Virus record (IMG/VR): IMGVR_UViG_3300017706_000182
Span: 1 to 42,316 of that record
DNA from: a virus
Reading direction: 5' to 3' (one strand)
Length of the DNA stretch: 42,316 bases
Below are positions 8,001 to 17,600 of this stretch, piece by piece. The notes beneath the pieces were generated by a model, which saw only the letters and a program-made list of their open reading frames with translations, was not told the origin of the DNA and ran no database searches. Every line of letters starts with the position of its first letter. Position 1 is the stretch's first letter. Made by a program: the position numbers and the translations under genes.

Positions 8001-11000
8001 TATTACACCTTCAGATTTTTTAGGACCAGTAGGTTTAGGAGTTACTTCTGCGCGTTGAGCACCTAACGGTCCTGTCTCTAATTTTAATAACCGTGCTCTT
8101 TCAGCGTATCTTTTTTTAAGAGTTATGACTTGCTGTCTAGCTTCTTTATAATAAGCTATCTTATCTTCCTTTTCCTTAACCCTTGGGTCTTTATCTTTAG
8201 GTTTCTTAACACCAGGTTCAATAGGTTCTTTAGCAAAAGATGATCTTAATTCTTCAAGTTCTTTATCTAGCTTAGTAAGTTGTTTGTTTATTTCAGCCTC
8301 AGCTTTAGCAGCTTGAAACTCATCAGTCATCTCAAGAGCAGCTTTGTCTATTTCCTTGACCCTACTCTTTATGTTTTTCTTTAAGAAGTTTATGTCTTCG
8401 TTGACCTTCTCCAACTCACCTGAAACTTTAGTCGGTCCTTTAGGTTTAGTTATCTCAGCTCGCTGCTGTCCTAGTGGACCTGTTTCTACTTTAAGTAGTC
8501 TAGCTCGTTCTTTTAACGCTGCCTCTAACTTTAAAGCATCACCTTCATTAGCTTCGTGAAACTTTATCCTATTCTTTAAATCTTCTATCTCAGCGTCAGC
8601 TTCTGCTTTCTTAGGTTTATCTTTAGGACGAATTTTATTTATATCGCCAAACCTTTTCTGTAATTCTTTAAGACGCTTCTCTAATTGTGCTTTCTGTTTA
8701 GCTTGTGCTTTAGCTACCTTCTTAGGGTCTTGTAAAGATATGTCAGACTCGACTACTTGTTTCTGTAGTAACTTCTTAGTCCTGTTGTTTACCTGTCTAA
8801 TTTTAGCTAAGTATGAACCAACTTCTTTTTTATTCGCCCAATCAGGAGCAGGACCAACTTCTTGTCTTATTTTTGCTAGGTCTCCTTCTTCAAGTAACTC
8901 TAAATATGTTTCAAGTTTAGATTCTTCTTGTGCGATCTGCTTGGCTTCTCGTTTACCTGTAGCGTAAAAGTCTAACCTATTCTGTATGTCTATCTCTTCT
9001 TGAGACTTCTCCTTACCTTTCTTAGCTTTTTGTTCTGGTCTTAATCCTACAAATTCTTCCTGTGCTTCTCTAAGTTTCTTTTGTAACCTAGATATTATAA
9101 CTTCTTGCGGTATCTCTTTAGGTTCTTTTTCAGTCGCTTCTCTTAATTTGTTTTTAAAATCTTGCGTAGCTTGTCGATCAAGTTCCTCTCCTAATCTTTT
9201 AAAGCGAGGTCTAACATCTAAAGCATCTTGTATGTTTTTAAATAAACTAACATCAGCTTCGTTTTCTATTGTTTGCCTTAAAGATTTTTCTACATCACTC
9301 CAAGCATCGCTTTCCGCTCCTGCTCTTTCACTAAGAACTGTTTGATAGTTATACTTCGCAGCGTCTTGTCTATGTGATTGTAAACCTCTACCTACTAAAG
9401 TAGACAGTGGATCACTAACTTTTTGATTTAACTTTCTTAAAAATACAACTTCATCTAAAGCAATCTGTAAAGCCCTGACATCTTTGTTACCACCTTCTCT
9501 GAAAGTATGTATAGCTTTTGTGAATATAGAAATAGAATTATCGTAAAGTTTTTTACCTTCTCGAATAATATTAGCACCTTCAATAGTGGGTACATCTCCT
9601 CCTGAAAAAGCTGCTTTAGTTCTGTCTATTAAACTTTGTAACTCACCGTCTCTCTTTAATGCTTTAGGTTTAGGAGCTGCTTCAGTTTTCTTAGGTTCTT
9701 CAACAACTTCAGGTTCTTTTACTTTTACCTCTTCTTTTTTAAAAGCCCCAGGTTGTTGTTCTATTACTTCAGGTAAAGCGGCAGTGTCTCCTTGTTTAAG
9801 TTTATCTTCAGTTTCTTTATAAACAATTGAATCAGTTTGCTTCCCTCTACTACCATCAGGCTTTAACTCATAAGTTTTAGTTCCTTTGTATTTACCGTCG
9901 TGCCATTTTACTACAACTTCAACAGGGTCTCCGTATTCGTCTACACCTTTCCAAGAACTTGTTTGTACTTCTACTTTAGAATCGCCCTTTACTTCAGCAG
10001 TAGTTTGCCAACCTTCTTTACTTACTTCAGGCTCTTCTGTCTTAGGTTTTAAAAGATCATCAAGTTCAAAAGATTCATCTACAAAATTATTAGGTTCTTC
10101 TACAGTTTCTTCCGCTTCTCTTAGATTTTCATCAGGTGCATCTAACTCTTCTTCTGTTAAAGTCTGTTCTTCTTCGATAGGTTTAGGATTAGCTTCTGCT
10201 TCATCAACCCTGGCATTCTCTTCTTGTATCTCCTCTTTGAGTTGTTGGTTTAATTCCTTAGCTTCTTCTACTTGCTTTTTCTTTTTCTTTAAAGCAGCGA
10301 TTCTAGCGTTCTTTTCTTTAAAGTTTGTAGTTAAAGCGGAGAATATTCCAACACCGTCAGCTTCCTCTTGTATCTCTTTATTTATGTCATCTATCTGTTT
10401 AACTAAATCACCATCCATCAAGTCAGTGAGTTTAACAGCTTCCGCTCTACCTGCCCTACCCTTGGTCCTCCAGTAACTAAACAATCCAACACCTCCGTGC
10501 ATAGCTGTATTTAAAGTTGCCCCTACTCCTGCGGACACTAATAAATCTCTGTAGACGCCTTCTTTTACATTCCCCGCTTCATCGAACAGTTCTTCTTCTT
10601 TCAGCAGCCCCGAAACGGATTGCCTAAAAGCAGACTCTAGTAAACCTATAGTAGCACCGCTAACAAGTTTCTCTCCTGTTTTGGTTATAATATTCCTGTA
10701 AGCAAACTTACTTCCTGTTTTTGGTTGTAGAAATTTAAACACAGGTAATCCATCTACGAACTTAACAACAGGACTAGCGTTAAAAACAGCAGCAGCCATT
10801 ATTTCTGACCACTTAAATTTTTTCTGTGATTTGTAATGTAACTGTATCTGTTGGTTAGCGTAGTTAGATGCCGCCCCTATTCCTAGCTCTGCTAAACCAA
10901 AACCTAACATACCTAAAGGAGTAGCTTTTAAACCTCTAGTAGCCTTAGCTGCTGTCTTTGTTCTGTTTAACCATTTAAGATAAGCGATGTTACTGGCAAT

Positions 11001-11258
11001 AGGAGCAGTAAGTTCTACGCCAGTTCCTAAAGCTAGACCAAACCACTGTTCACTTGTAAACTCTTCGCCACTTTCTTGTTGCTTTGTTGTAAGCTGAGGG
11101 TTTTGATCAAGAAGTTCACTTACCATTATATCTCCTGCATCTTCATACGGAGCAGGTGGTCTTTCTTCTACTGGTACTGTAGATTCGTCCAACTCTTCTG
11201 CTTGCTGCGGCTCCCCTTCACCGTACTTAATTTTTCTTAACTCTTCAAAAGTTGGCAT
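5094..11258 (-). CDS. gp16-like giant internal virion protein
   Basis: The protein has 2054 residues, against about 1300 for T7 gp16. It lies directly after a gp15-like gene and before the fibre, exactly the gp16 place, so it is probably ejected with the DNA to form the channel across the envelope. The N-terminal third has hydrophobic Gly/Ala-rich stretches (about 75-260). The middle (about 540-1270) is a long Lys/Glu-rich coiled coil with three repeats about 140 residues apart, each marked by a GPLGxQRAE-like and KPTGPxK-like block near 930, 1065 and 1210. The C-terminal third contains GWGNNRVYSMIWQTSSVLA and a hydrophobic Gly/Ala/Met segment near 1650-1680. I do not see a lytic transglycosylase motif. 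Confidence 0.75.
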   Translation of the reverse strand: MPTFEELRKIKYGEGEPQQAEELDESTVPVEERPPAPYEDAGDIMVSELLDQNPQLTTKQQESGEEFTSEQWFGLALGTGVELTAPIASNIAYLKWLNRTKTAAKATRGLKATPLGMLGFGLAELGIGAASNYANQQIQLHYKSQKKFKWSEIMAAAVFNASPVVKFVDGLPVFKFLQPKTGSKFAYRNIITKTGEKLVSGATIGLLESAFRQSVSGLLKEEELFDEAGNVKEGVYRDLLVSAGVGATLNTAMHGGVGLFSYWRTKGRAGRAEAVKLTDLMDGDLVKQIDDINKEIQEEADGVGIFSALTTNFKEKNARIAALKKKKKQVEEAKELNQQLKEEIQEENARVDEAEANPKPIEEEQTLTEEELDAPDENLREAEETVEEPNNFVDESFELDDLLKPKTEEPEVSKEGWQTTAEVKGDSKVEVQTSSWKGVDEYGDPVEVVVKWHDGKYKGTKTYELKPDGSRGKQTDSIVYKETEDKLKQGDTAALPEVIEQQPGAFKKEEVKVKEPEVVEEPKKTEAAPKPKALKRDGELQSLIDRTKAAFSGGDVPTIEGANIIREGKKLYDNSISIFTKAIHTFREGGNKDVRALQIALDEVVFLRKLNQKVSDPLSTLVGRGLQSHRQDAAKYNYQTVLSERAGAESDAWSDVEKSLRQTIENEADVSLFKNIQDALDVRPRFKRLGEELDRQATQDFKNKLREATEKEPKEIPQEVIISRLQKKLREAQEEFVGLRPEQKAKKGKEKSQEEIDIQNRLDFYATGKREAKQIAQEESKLETYLELLEEGDLAKIRQEVGPAPDWANKKEVGSYLAKIRQVNNRTKKLLQKQVVESDISLQDPKKVAKAQAKQKAQLEKRLKELQKRFGDINKIRPKDKPKKAEADAEIEDLKNRIKFHEANEGDALKLEAALKERARLLKVETGPLGQQRAEITKPKGPTKVSGELEKVNEDINFLKKNIKSRVKEIDKAALEMTDEFQAAKAEAEINKQLTKLDKELEELRSSFAKEPIEPGVKKPKDKDPRVKEKEDKIAYYKEARQQVITLKKRYAERARLLKLETGPLGAQRAEVTPKPTGPKKSEGVIAELDKDIAFLRSNMRKRVDEIDRAELERDEAFQEAKMFESIRKRRAIAQKKLDERRERFADDTDLDRRAAERAGRNIEETDPVLVETQETIKFYDELEAEALKKKQLKEELAKRAEMEGRGMMSEMRAHLAPKPTGPQKVRSTDKIRQEIRDSDKRMRDMVKDVDAAQDSFREERIYESVRKQAMLAAQRDVETKLSRFFKGWGNNRVYSMIWQTSSVLASALGGIASTFKQFAKLGAEPIADLMFSTKNYRGTQINALQVLKANGHGLAEGLRNWKGTGRAVAMTAKNLESATGAAGGNRLTGDISLGDPVKLLEAAEEQARRKRLRGEDIKGVQHIFARMPIGKMFNEFMKLPLRGIMPIDELFRRQLLRSELMAEAWKDAFDAIPNDPKKASELAADLYKQKWTKDQGLEILSQEGVNATATDAINKELLFDSNVANLDPSEIAQPISDKVLKFVKELKLLKDNPAIGTFIHLLAPIMTVVARGAGRSIRVGVPIIPIAQAARNPYNHRIKKVEGQIRDKDNYIAHEETTPQRREELQKEKEELEQTIKELKGRRIAYHRDAITDTLMGSGMMATGFGMGAAGVAVGTLAWMTPEQRKKFQHKNPKAKANTIEGWGYREFFPLSIAFAIGADYAMYSEMKEFTDEDGKPILTKDQNAVGFIIRSMAELFKEVPVAGGIKSLQKIATGENENINSVLADWLGSFGLVPSLVNKVMKLYSEKGSVEELKGGSWQDRTAYRAVGHNPTGNKKTDHFGHDMQSPKTLLNTFIRWAPDRSQELNAFDEVYKKDIEGDGQLIKTPSQFPTVSGIDMYKFVDNNGVSLHYRFNQEVKKLNVDKLIIDIVKDKRWREAWLKGSRKRTGTADLGSVSNPALQKLNTKFRLAYERAAKNMMKNEALLNEFISEEENEVGTVEYYKYGKNKTLKQVIDSARGQSVLTGKPISVEEVLGRNDLDELLQANPQMRISD

Positions 11259-11259
11259 A

Positions 11260-13539
11260 TTATAAAGCTTGTCTAGGTCTATCTATTAAATCGTACTGAA
11301 TGATCCCAAAATCTATTAAGTCTTCTGTAGTTGCAATACCTAATTCAACATATTCCTCTGCTGTCTTTTCTTCTTCAGCTGTTAATTGTTCGCCTTCTAA
11401 GTCTTTAACTAATATAGCAGTCCACTCGTCTAACTTCATCTCGGCTTCCAACCTGCTTCCAAACAAAACAACATCGTCGGTGTCTAAACCTAACTCCGCT
11501 ATTTTCTTTATATCATCCCTGTTATACCTCGATAGACCGAAATTGTAATAAGACAGCTTACGTTGCTCCACGTAGTTCCTTGACTCCATGTCTCTCCTAT
11601 CTTCCTCTACTTGTCTGCGACTTATAGAGTTTATAGGTGCTCCTCTTTTAATACGCATTAATGAAGGATACGCAACGCCTGGAGTCTTAGTTCGTACTTC
11701 TTTAATTTCTTGTTTTGGTTTTGCTATCACACGCTCACCTCGTATTGCTTCCACCTTACCGTCTACGATTTTAGTCTCAGGCTTCATTTCTAAAACATCT
11801 CTTTTGGCGTTAACAATACGCAACCAACGGTCTTTTTCCTGTTGCTCTAGCCCTCTTAAAACACTTATGGTTTCCTTATCGTCTTTTGGTGCTGCGTTTC
11901 TTAATCCTTCCTGTATTCTTTCTGTCGCACTACGCTGAAACTCTCGCCCTGATGTCCCTAGATAAGTTTCGTCTATCAACCGCTCTTGAGCTTCGGGACT
12001 CATTGGATCAGCAGGATAAGCAGCTTCTGTCTCATACTTCATCATTTTACCGATAGATGAGCTAACACCCTTGTAGTAATTAGAATTTAAAACAGCTCCT
12101 CTTCCCTCTGCCTCAATGCCCAGCTGATTTAACTTGTCCCAAGATTCGTAGTTTTTCTTTTTACTTAATATAAACTCTTTAACTGTGGGTGGTTTATCTG
12201 TCTGACTTTCAGCCCACGCTAAAAACTCTTCTTCCTGTTCCTTTTTGTAATCATCTGATAAGTTCTCAGGCATTCGAGGACGTACTAATACATCCTCTCT
12301 TACTTTGTTTAATCTCGATCTGTTACCTATGTATAATTCTACAGCTAAGTCAGGAGCATCAGGTGATTGAGAAAGTTCAGACAATTTATTTTCGTATGCA
12401 GCTAATGGATTGGAACTGTTTATAATTTCATTTGCCGCTCCTTCCAGCAAGTTTGGGTCGTCTGATAAATCAGAACTTAAAAGTTTCAAACTACTTTTTA
12501 AAGCTGAAAACTGGTTTGGTTCTATCGCTCCTCCAAACTTCTCACTACCGTACAAACCAATCAAAGCCGACTCATAATAACCAGCATAGTTTGATTGCTG
12601 TGTAGTTTTAGATACTGACTTCTGCTCGCTTTCAACTCTAGAAATTTCAACACTATATCTATTCAGTTCTTCTTGGTTTACATCTGAACCAAACACACGT
12701 CTTCCGTCCATCTTAGTCAACGACATGACGTTCATAAAAGAACGAGCGTCCTTATATCTTCCTTTAGCTTTTAATGTATCCAAGGTAGCAAAAAATCCTT
12801 TCTCTAATACACGCTGACGTGCCGCTGCGTCGTCTACCCCGTTCTCTTTTAGAAGTGCTTCACGACCCTCTGCGATTGCTTGTATATTTACGACATCTAT
12901 AGGACCTGTAGTGGCGGTACGAAGTGTTTCCATTAACTGTACGGTCTGTTGATCGATAATATAATCGTCTTGAGCTTTCTCGTACTTTCCTAATGCATTT
13001 ATCTTCCACTTGGAAATAACAGAACTAATTAATAACTGAGAAGGTAAACTACTTGCTGCATCCTCCCCCAATGAATCAGTAATACCTTGCATCACTTCTT
13101 CTATCCTCGCGTCAAGTTGTTGAGATGCCTCTGCTTTGCTAGTGTACTGCTCAACATCTAGTATCTCACCTTCTACAGAAGCTAAAAACGGATTCCATTT
13201 ATCGTGGAGCTCCTTCTTTAACAGATTCTCCTGGATACCTTGTTGCTTAGCTAATTGTCTTTCAGCCTCTGCCTGTCGCCTTTCAGCCAAAGCTTGTTGC
13301 TCTTTAAACTGCAAAGCCTTACCTCGTTCTAAAGCTTGAGTACGCTGTTGCTGTTGTTGTACAATACCTGCGTAACCTTTTGTTAGTAGTCCCACTTGCT
13401 CTAAGTTACCTGCAAGTTGTAATAAATTATTAGTACCCGCTTTGGGTTGAGAGATTCCGTAGTTAAAACCAGGTAGAGCTACAGGAGCAACAACTGGTGC
13501 TTCTCCTACTCCTTGTACTTGTTTTCGTGGTGTAGCCAT
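11260..13539 (-). CDS. gp15-like internal virion protein
   Basis: The protein has 759 residues, similar to T7 gp15 (747). The N terminus (MATPRKQVQGV, APVALPGFNYG) leads into a Gln-rich helical stretch (about 55-115) rich in QQQQ, EQQALAERRQAEAE and similar segments. The remainder is largely helical and charged, with no membrane segment. Its identity rests on order: gp14-like, this gene, then the giant gp16-like gene, with a one-base overlap and one-base gap between stops and starts. It would be part of the internal core and the periplasmic ejection tube. Confidence 0.75.
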   Translation of the reverse strand: MATPRKQVQGVGEAPVVAPVALPGFNYGISQPKAGTNNLLQLAGNLEQVGLLTKGYAGIVQQQQQRTQALERGKALQFKEQQALAERRQAEAERQLAKQQGIQENLLKKELHDKWNPFLASVEGEILDVEQYTSKAEASQQLDARIEEVMQGITDSLGEDAASSLPSQLLISSVISKWKINALGKYEKAQDDYIIDQQTVQLMETLRTATTGPIDVVNIQAIAEGREALLKENGVDDAAARQRVLEKGFFATLDTLKAKGRYKDARSFMNVMSLTKMDGRRVFGSDVNQEELNRYSVEISRVESEQKSVSKTTQQSNYAGYYESALIGLYGSEKFGGAIEPNQFSALKSSLKLLSSDLSDDPNLLEGAANEIINSSNPLAAYENKLSELSQSPDAPDLAVELYIGNRSRLNKVREDVLVRPRMPENLSDDYKKEQEEEFLAWAESQTDKPPTVKEFILSKKKNYESWDKLNQLGIEAEGRGAVLNSNYYKGVSSSIGKMMKYETEAAYPADPMSPEAQERLIDETYLGTSGREFQRSATERIQEGLRNAAPKDDKETISVLRGLEQQEKDRWLRIVNAKRDVLEMKPETKIVDGKVEAIRGERVIAKPKQEIKEVRTKTPGVAYPSLMRIKRGAPINSISRRQVEEDRRDMESRNYVEQRKLSYYNFGLSRYNRDDIKKIAELGLDTDDVVLFGSRLEAEMKLDEWTAILVKDLEGEQLTAEEEKTAEEYVELGIATTEDLIDFGIIQYDLIDRPRQAL

Positions 13540-14165
13540 TATGGAGTGTAAAATGGATTAGTGTATTGATCAGTCTCAGGCATATAAACAGAAAGACCTG
13601 CACCTGTATCTATAGCAGGAGGACGTGCAGCTGATTGCATACCTTGATATAAACCGTAAGAACCTAGTCCTGCTTGTATTCCTTGCAGTGCTGCTCCTAA
13701 ACCGCTTGGCTTTTGTATGGGTTGCTCTATGCCTATAAGTTCTTGTTGAGAAGCTAACTCTATTTGTTGTAATCCTAAACCACGCCTGAGCTCTAAACGT
13801 TCTTCTTGTGTTGTTAGCCCTGCCAAACGTGTAGCTTGTTGTCTTCTTAGGTCGTCCATTAAATGCTGAACGGATACTCCTGATACACCTGCTTGACCTG
13901 CTGCCACTCTTGCGGTCGCTAAATCTGCTTCAGTCTTCTTACTTACTAGACCTTTTTCTTGAGCAACTGCTTTTCTCTGTTGAGAAGCCTCTATCTTTGC
14001 GGATGTTCTTTGATAAGCTTTCTTTTGCCGTGCAGCTGCTGCAGCTTGAGCTTGGTATTGTGCTTGCTGTTTAGCTTGTCGCCTAGCACCTGCGTAACCT
14101 ACACCCGCTGACGCAACGCCTGTGGCTGCACTAATACCCGCAATAACTAAAGTAGGACTACACAT
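13539..14165 (-). CDS. gp14-like internal virion protein
   Basis: The protein has 208 residues (T7 gp14 has 196). It begins MCSPTLVIAGISAATGVASA, a hydrophobic start of the kind seen in gp14 proteins, followed by an Ala/Gln-rich helix (KQQAQYQAQAAAAARQKKAY) and KRKAV-type charged helices. AARVAAGQAGVSGVSVQHL-like sequence (about 85-110) is typical of this family in marine podoviruses. The hydrophobic N terminus suits its proposed role as the outer-membrane part of the ejection channel. Stop and next start overlap by one base. Confidence 0.8.
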   Translation of the reverse strand: MCSPTLVIAGISAATGVASAGVGYAGARRQAKQQAQYQAQAAAAARQKKAYQRTSAKIEASQQRKAVAQEKGLVSKKTEADLATARVAAGQAGVSGVSVQHLMDDLRRQQATRLAGLTTQEERLELRRGLGLQQIELASQQELIGIEQPIQKPSGLGAALQGIQAGLGSYGLYQGMQSAARPPAIDTGAGLSVYMPETDQYTNPFYTP

Positions 14166-14166
14166 A

Positions 14167-14604
14167 TTACTTTCTCTCTAATATAAATGACATATACCCA
14201 TCGAACTGGCAATCGCTAAACTCAGCACCTAACCACTTCAACCACTTGACGCTCAACTCGTTAGTCTTCATCACTACATTTGTTAAGCAGTCGTATCCGA
14301 TCATCAAGTCGTCCATCCACTTCTTCGAGTTAACTACGAAATACTTCTTAACTTCTACTAATCTACGAGTACCTAACAACCACGCAACGCCTACATTACC
14401 TGCATTTGTAACACCAAAGCTACAGTATAAACCGTTGTCGTCTCTTAAAGAATACACCTTCTCACTTGTTTCAAATGACATATACACAGCATCTTTAGGG
14501 TGGTGCATCAATCCGATACACTCCATCATATCCTCTTCCCTCATGTCGTCGTACAATGCAAACGCATCCATGTCACGCTGTGCTGGTTCTATTCTAAGAC
14601 CCAT
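14167..14604 (-). CDS. gp13-like / acetyltransferase-fold internal virion protein
   Basis: The protein has 145 residues from the ATG at 14602-14604, preferred because AGGAG lies 8 nt upstream; the longer frame starts with TTG at 14637 inside the nozzle gene. It begins MGLRIEPAQRDMDAFALYDD and has VYMSFETSEKVYSL, FGVTNAGNVGVAWLLG and LSVKWLKWLGAEF, a pattern like GNAT-fold phage proteins that occupy the T7 gene 13 position. T7 gp13 is needed for gp6.7/internal protein assembly. Whether this one binds acetyl-CoA is not visible. Confidence 0.65.
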   Translation of the reverse strand: MGLRIEPAQRDMDAFALYDDMREEDMMECIGLMHHPKDAVYMSFETSEKVYSLRDDNGLYCSFGVTNAGNVGVAWLLGTRRLVEVKKYFVVNSKKWMDDLMIGYDCLTNVVMKTNELSVKWLKWLGAEFSDCQFDGYMSFILERK

Positions 14605-17600
14605 ATCTTCTACTCCTCGGTATAAACATCGATTCAAATTCTGCAGCTAATAGCTTAACTGGCAAGGCTGAATCACTCTTAACTTCAATTGTTACCTCAT
14701 CAGGTTGTGCTTGTACTGCAAATCTAAAGTGTCCGTCTTGTGGTTTAAACTCATTCAACGATAGGTTAGCTCCTACTATGTCAGGATTAAACACATACTT
14801 GTAAGTGTCTCTGTATAGAGGAGTTACTTCTACTGTGAAGTGTCCTGTGTCTGCATAGTTCAAGCTACCGTTCCGTATTGTTTGGAAGGTGTAATCAGAA
14901 GCAGATCGTCCTCCTCTTTCAGTAGGTTGCTTGAGTGATTGATTGGAGAACCTGTACAACATATTGTACGGCTTACCTATAAAGAAATATTTGTCGTTGT
15001 TATAGAAGTTACCACTAGACCATATAGTAGCAAAGTTAACATCAGAGTTAACAGTCCATTTATCACTTGTAGCAGGACTATCAGAATCAGAAGCAGTATG
15101 AGTCTCTACACATTTATAGATAACACCTTTACTGTAAGCAGTAGCAGCTGTCCAATCAGGAGTACCGTCAGGAACCTCTGTTACTTCTCTCCAGTTACTC
15201 GCAACAAAGTCAGAGCCTGAAGTATGAGCTGTTACACAGTAATAGAGTTTACCTTCATGAGCTACATAATCACCGCTTCCATCATCTGCATAACTAGCTA
15301 AAGTACCTGTAACACTGATAGAACTAGAACTAGCGATACTTACCGCTCTCTCTGTTCCTATCTTTGTATATAGTTGTAGTCCTGTCGTGTCGTAAGGTAT
15401 ACCGCTAATTGTAGTTTTCTTAGTAGTAGGATTATATAACGATACGGTAACATCTTCTCCGTCCACCCTGCTATCAAGATATAAACTATAATCTAAACCA
15501 GTGTCCTTTAATCCGTCCTCTAAGGTCAACGATTCTAGGTGTAGTCCTTCTGTATCAGATGTAAGCATAAACAACTTACTGTCTATAAAGTCACACCCTA
15601 CGATGTCACGCTCAAAAGTAAACTTCATCCAAGCACTCTGTATCTTCTCCTTGTTACTCCAGAAGTACTTATATACAAACAGAGTTTTAGGATCAGCATC
15701 AGTAGTTATAACAAGTGTATTCTCAGTAGGACTACCTACGATACGAGTAGCTTTCTTACTGATGTACTTAGGTATCTGTTGAGTAATCTCTTCAGCGTTG
15801 AATGTTTCAGTGTTGTTATCGACAAAGTATTCGTACACACCTTCGTAATCATTCCGTTGAAAGGTAAAGTATATATAGTTACCTACTGCTAATGGATTGA
15901 TACTGTCTGATATATCGTACTCAGTGACAGGAGATATAGCTACCGTCTTAGGGCTTAGTATATCTGCACCTCTCAACACAAACTGTGACTGCTTACTGAA
16001 TAACATAAGCTTCTCTTGGAACGGTATAGCGTGTTGTAGTACTGCTACTTTTGTGTGACTGAGTCCTACATCTATCGGTGCACTGTCTAGCAATTGTTGA
16101 GTAGTAGTACGGAAGAAGTTAAAGTAAGCATCTGCTTCACTAAAGATAACAGCGTTGTTAGTTAGGAATCCTAGACGGTTCTTAAAGAAGAAGATATCAT
16201 TGATCGTCTGTCCTACAAACGACGGGAATGGATTGGTAAAGTCGTCACCTGCTTGTCGTGATACGTAACCATACGGTCTACTTGCATCTTCTGTTGATCT
16301 TTCTTCGTTAGGTATCTCCACCCTAAAGCTGTATACTACATCAGGGTTTTGTCCGAGCGATACTTGACCAAATGCAGGTACGACAGTGACAGGCATAGTG
16401 CCAAAGTCTAATGTAGTGTCTATACCTGTGGAATCCCCAGCGGATGTCTCGTCATTCTCCCATCCTGCACACTCCACCCAACTACCTTCACCGTACTCCT
16501 CTTTATCTTTTGTTTGAAAACGCACGTAGTAATCATCCTGTGCTATATCAGCATCACCACGCACTCTTATACGAAAGTCATTAAAACAACGCTTAGGTAA
16601 GTCTGTGATGCTATCTACTTCTTTGTAAGCAACACCTAAACCTTGATTAGCTAAACCGTCTTCTGTGCGTATACTAAAGTCGTTATCCGCTGTTATTTTT
16701 ATTACAGCACCTTGACGCTTTATGTCGTATGTTGTGGCAGCTATAGTTATGTTACTTGGTGTGATGTTAGGTAAAGTAACACTAACGGTAGTACCCGGTG
16801 TACCTTCATAAACATTAGTCTTGCTAGTAGAGTTATAAGTATAAACCTTGCCTTGCCGAACCCTCCCACCCATACTGTACTTGTAGTAAGAAGACTCGCG
16901 CACCGTAGTTATATGCTGTGTTATCTTTAAGGTTAAAGGGTTAGTCGTAGTATCTGAATCATAACCACTACCGTTGTGAGTCTTTGTTTGAGAGGATACA
17001 CTACCACCACTAAACGTTAGCTCACCTTGACAGCCGTCTCCTATAATATTACCGCTACTATTCTTCTGTATTAATCGATAAGTATATTTATAGTATGTTC
17101 CTGCTTTATCACCTACAACACTACCACTGTTAGGAAAACTACTACCTCCTGATAACGTTAAACTGGTAACACCTAACAGAGAAGATACGCCGCCTTCTAA
17201 AATTTCCTTTAAATGAGTTGCTATATATTCTGTATCTGCAAACTCGCCATTATTATTTGACGCAGCCCCGCTTTTGTATGTATGCCCAGCTCCGGGATCA
17301 AAACTATTATGCACACCACCACCGAAAGGTACTACTTTACCATCTAAATATACATCGTATGTCTTCTCGTAATCACCTAGCTTAACAAACACTAACGCTT
17401 CGTGTTCTAAGTCTTTACTCTTTAGATCAGCATCTGTATTAATTGCTACCGTCTTACTCTTATTAACAAGAAAGGTATAGTCAGCTACTGTCAAAGCTCT
17501 TACTTCTTTAATCGGGTCTGTTATGCTGCTTAGGTAAGACTGAGCAATAGAAGTAGTAACAACAGGAATAGAAGTACCCAGTGATAAGTTAACAGCACTG

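Noticed and set aside
9886-10476. Plus-strand open frame (196 codons) inside the gp16-like gene
   Set aside because: Antisense of a Glu/Lys-rich coiled coil gives Ser/Leu/Phe-rich open frames; no ribosome-binding site or motif.
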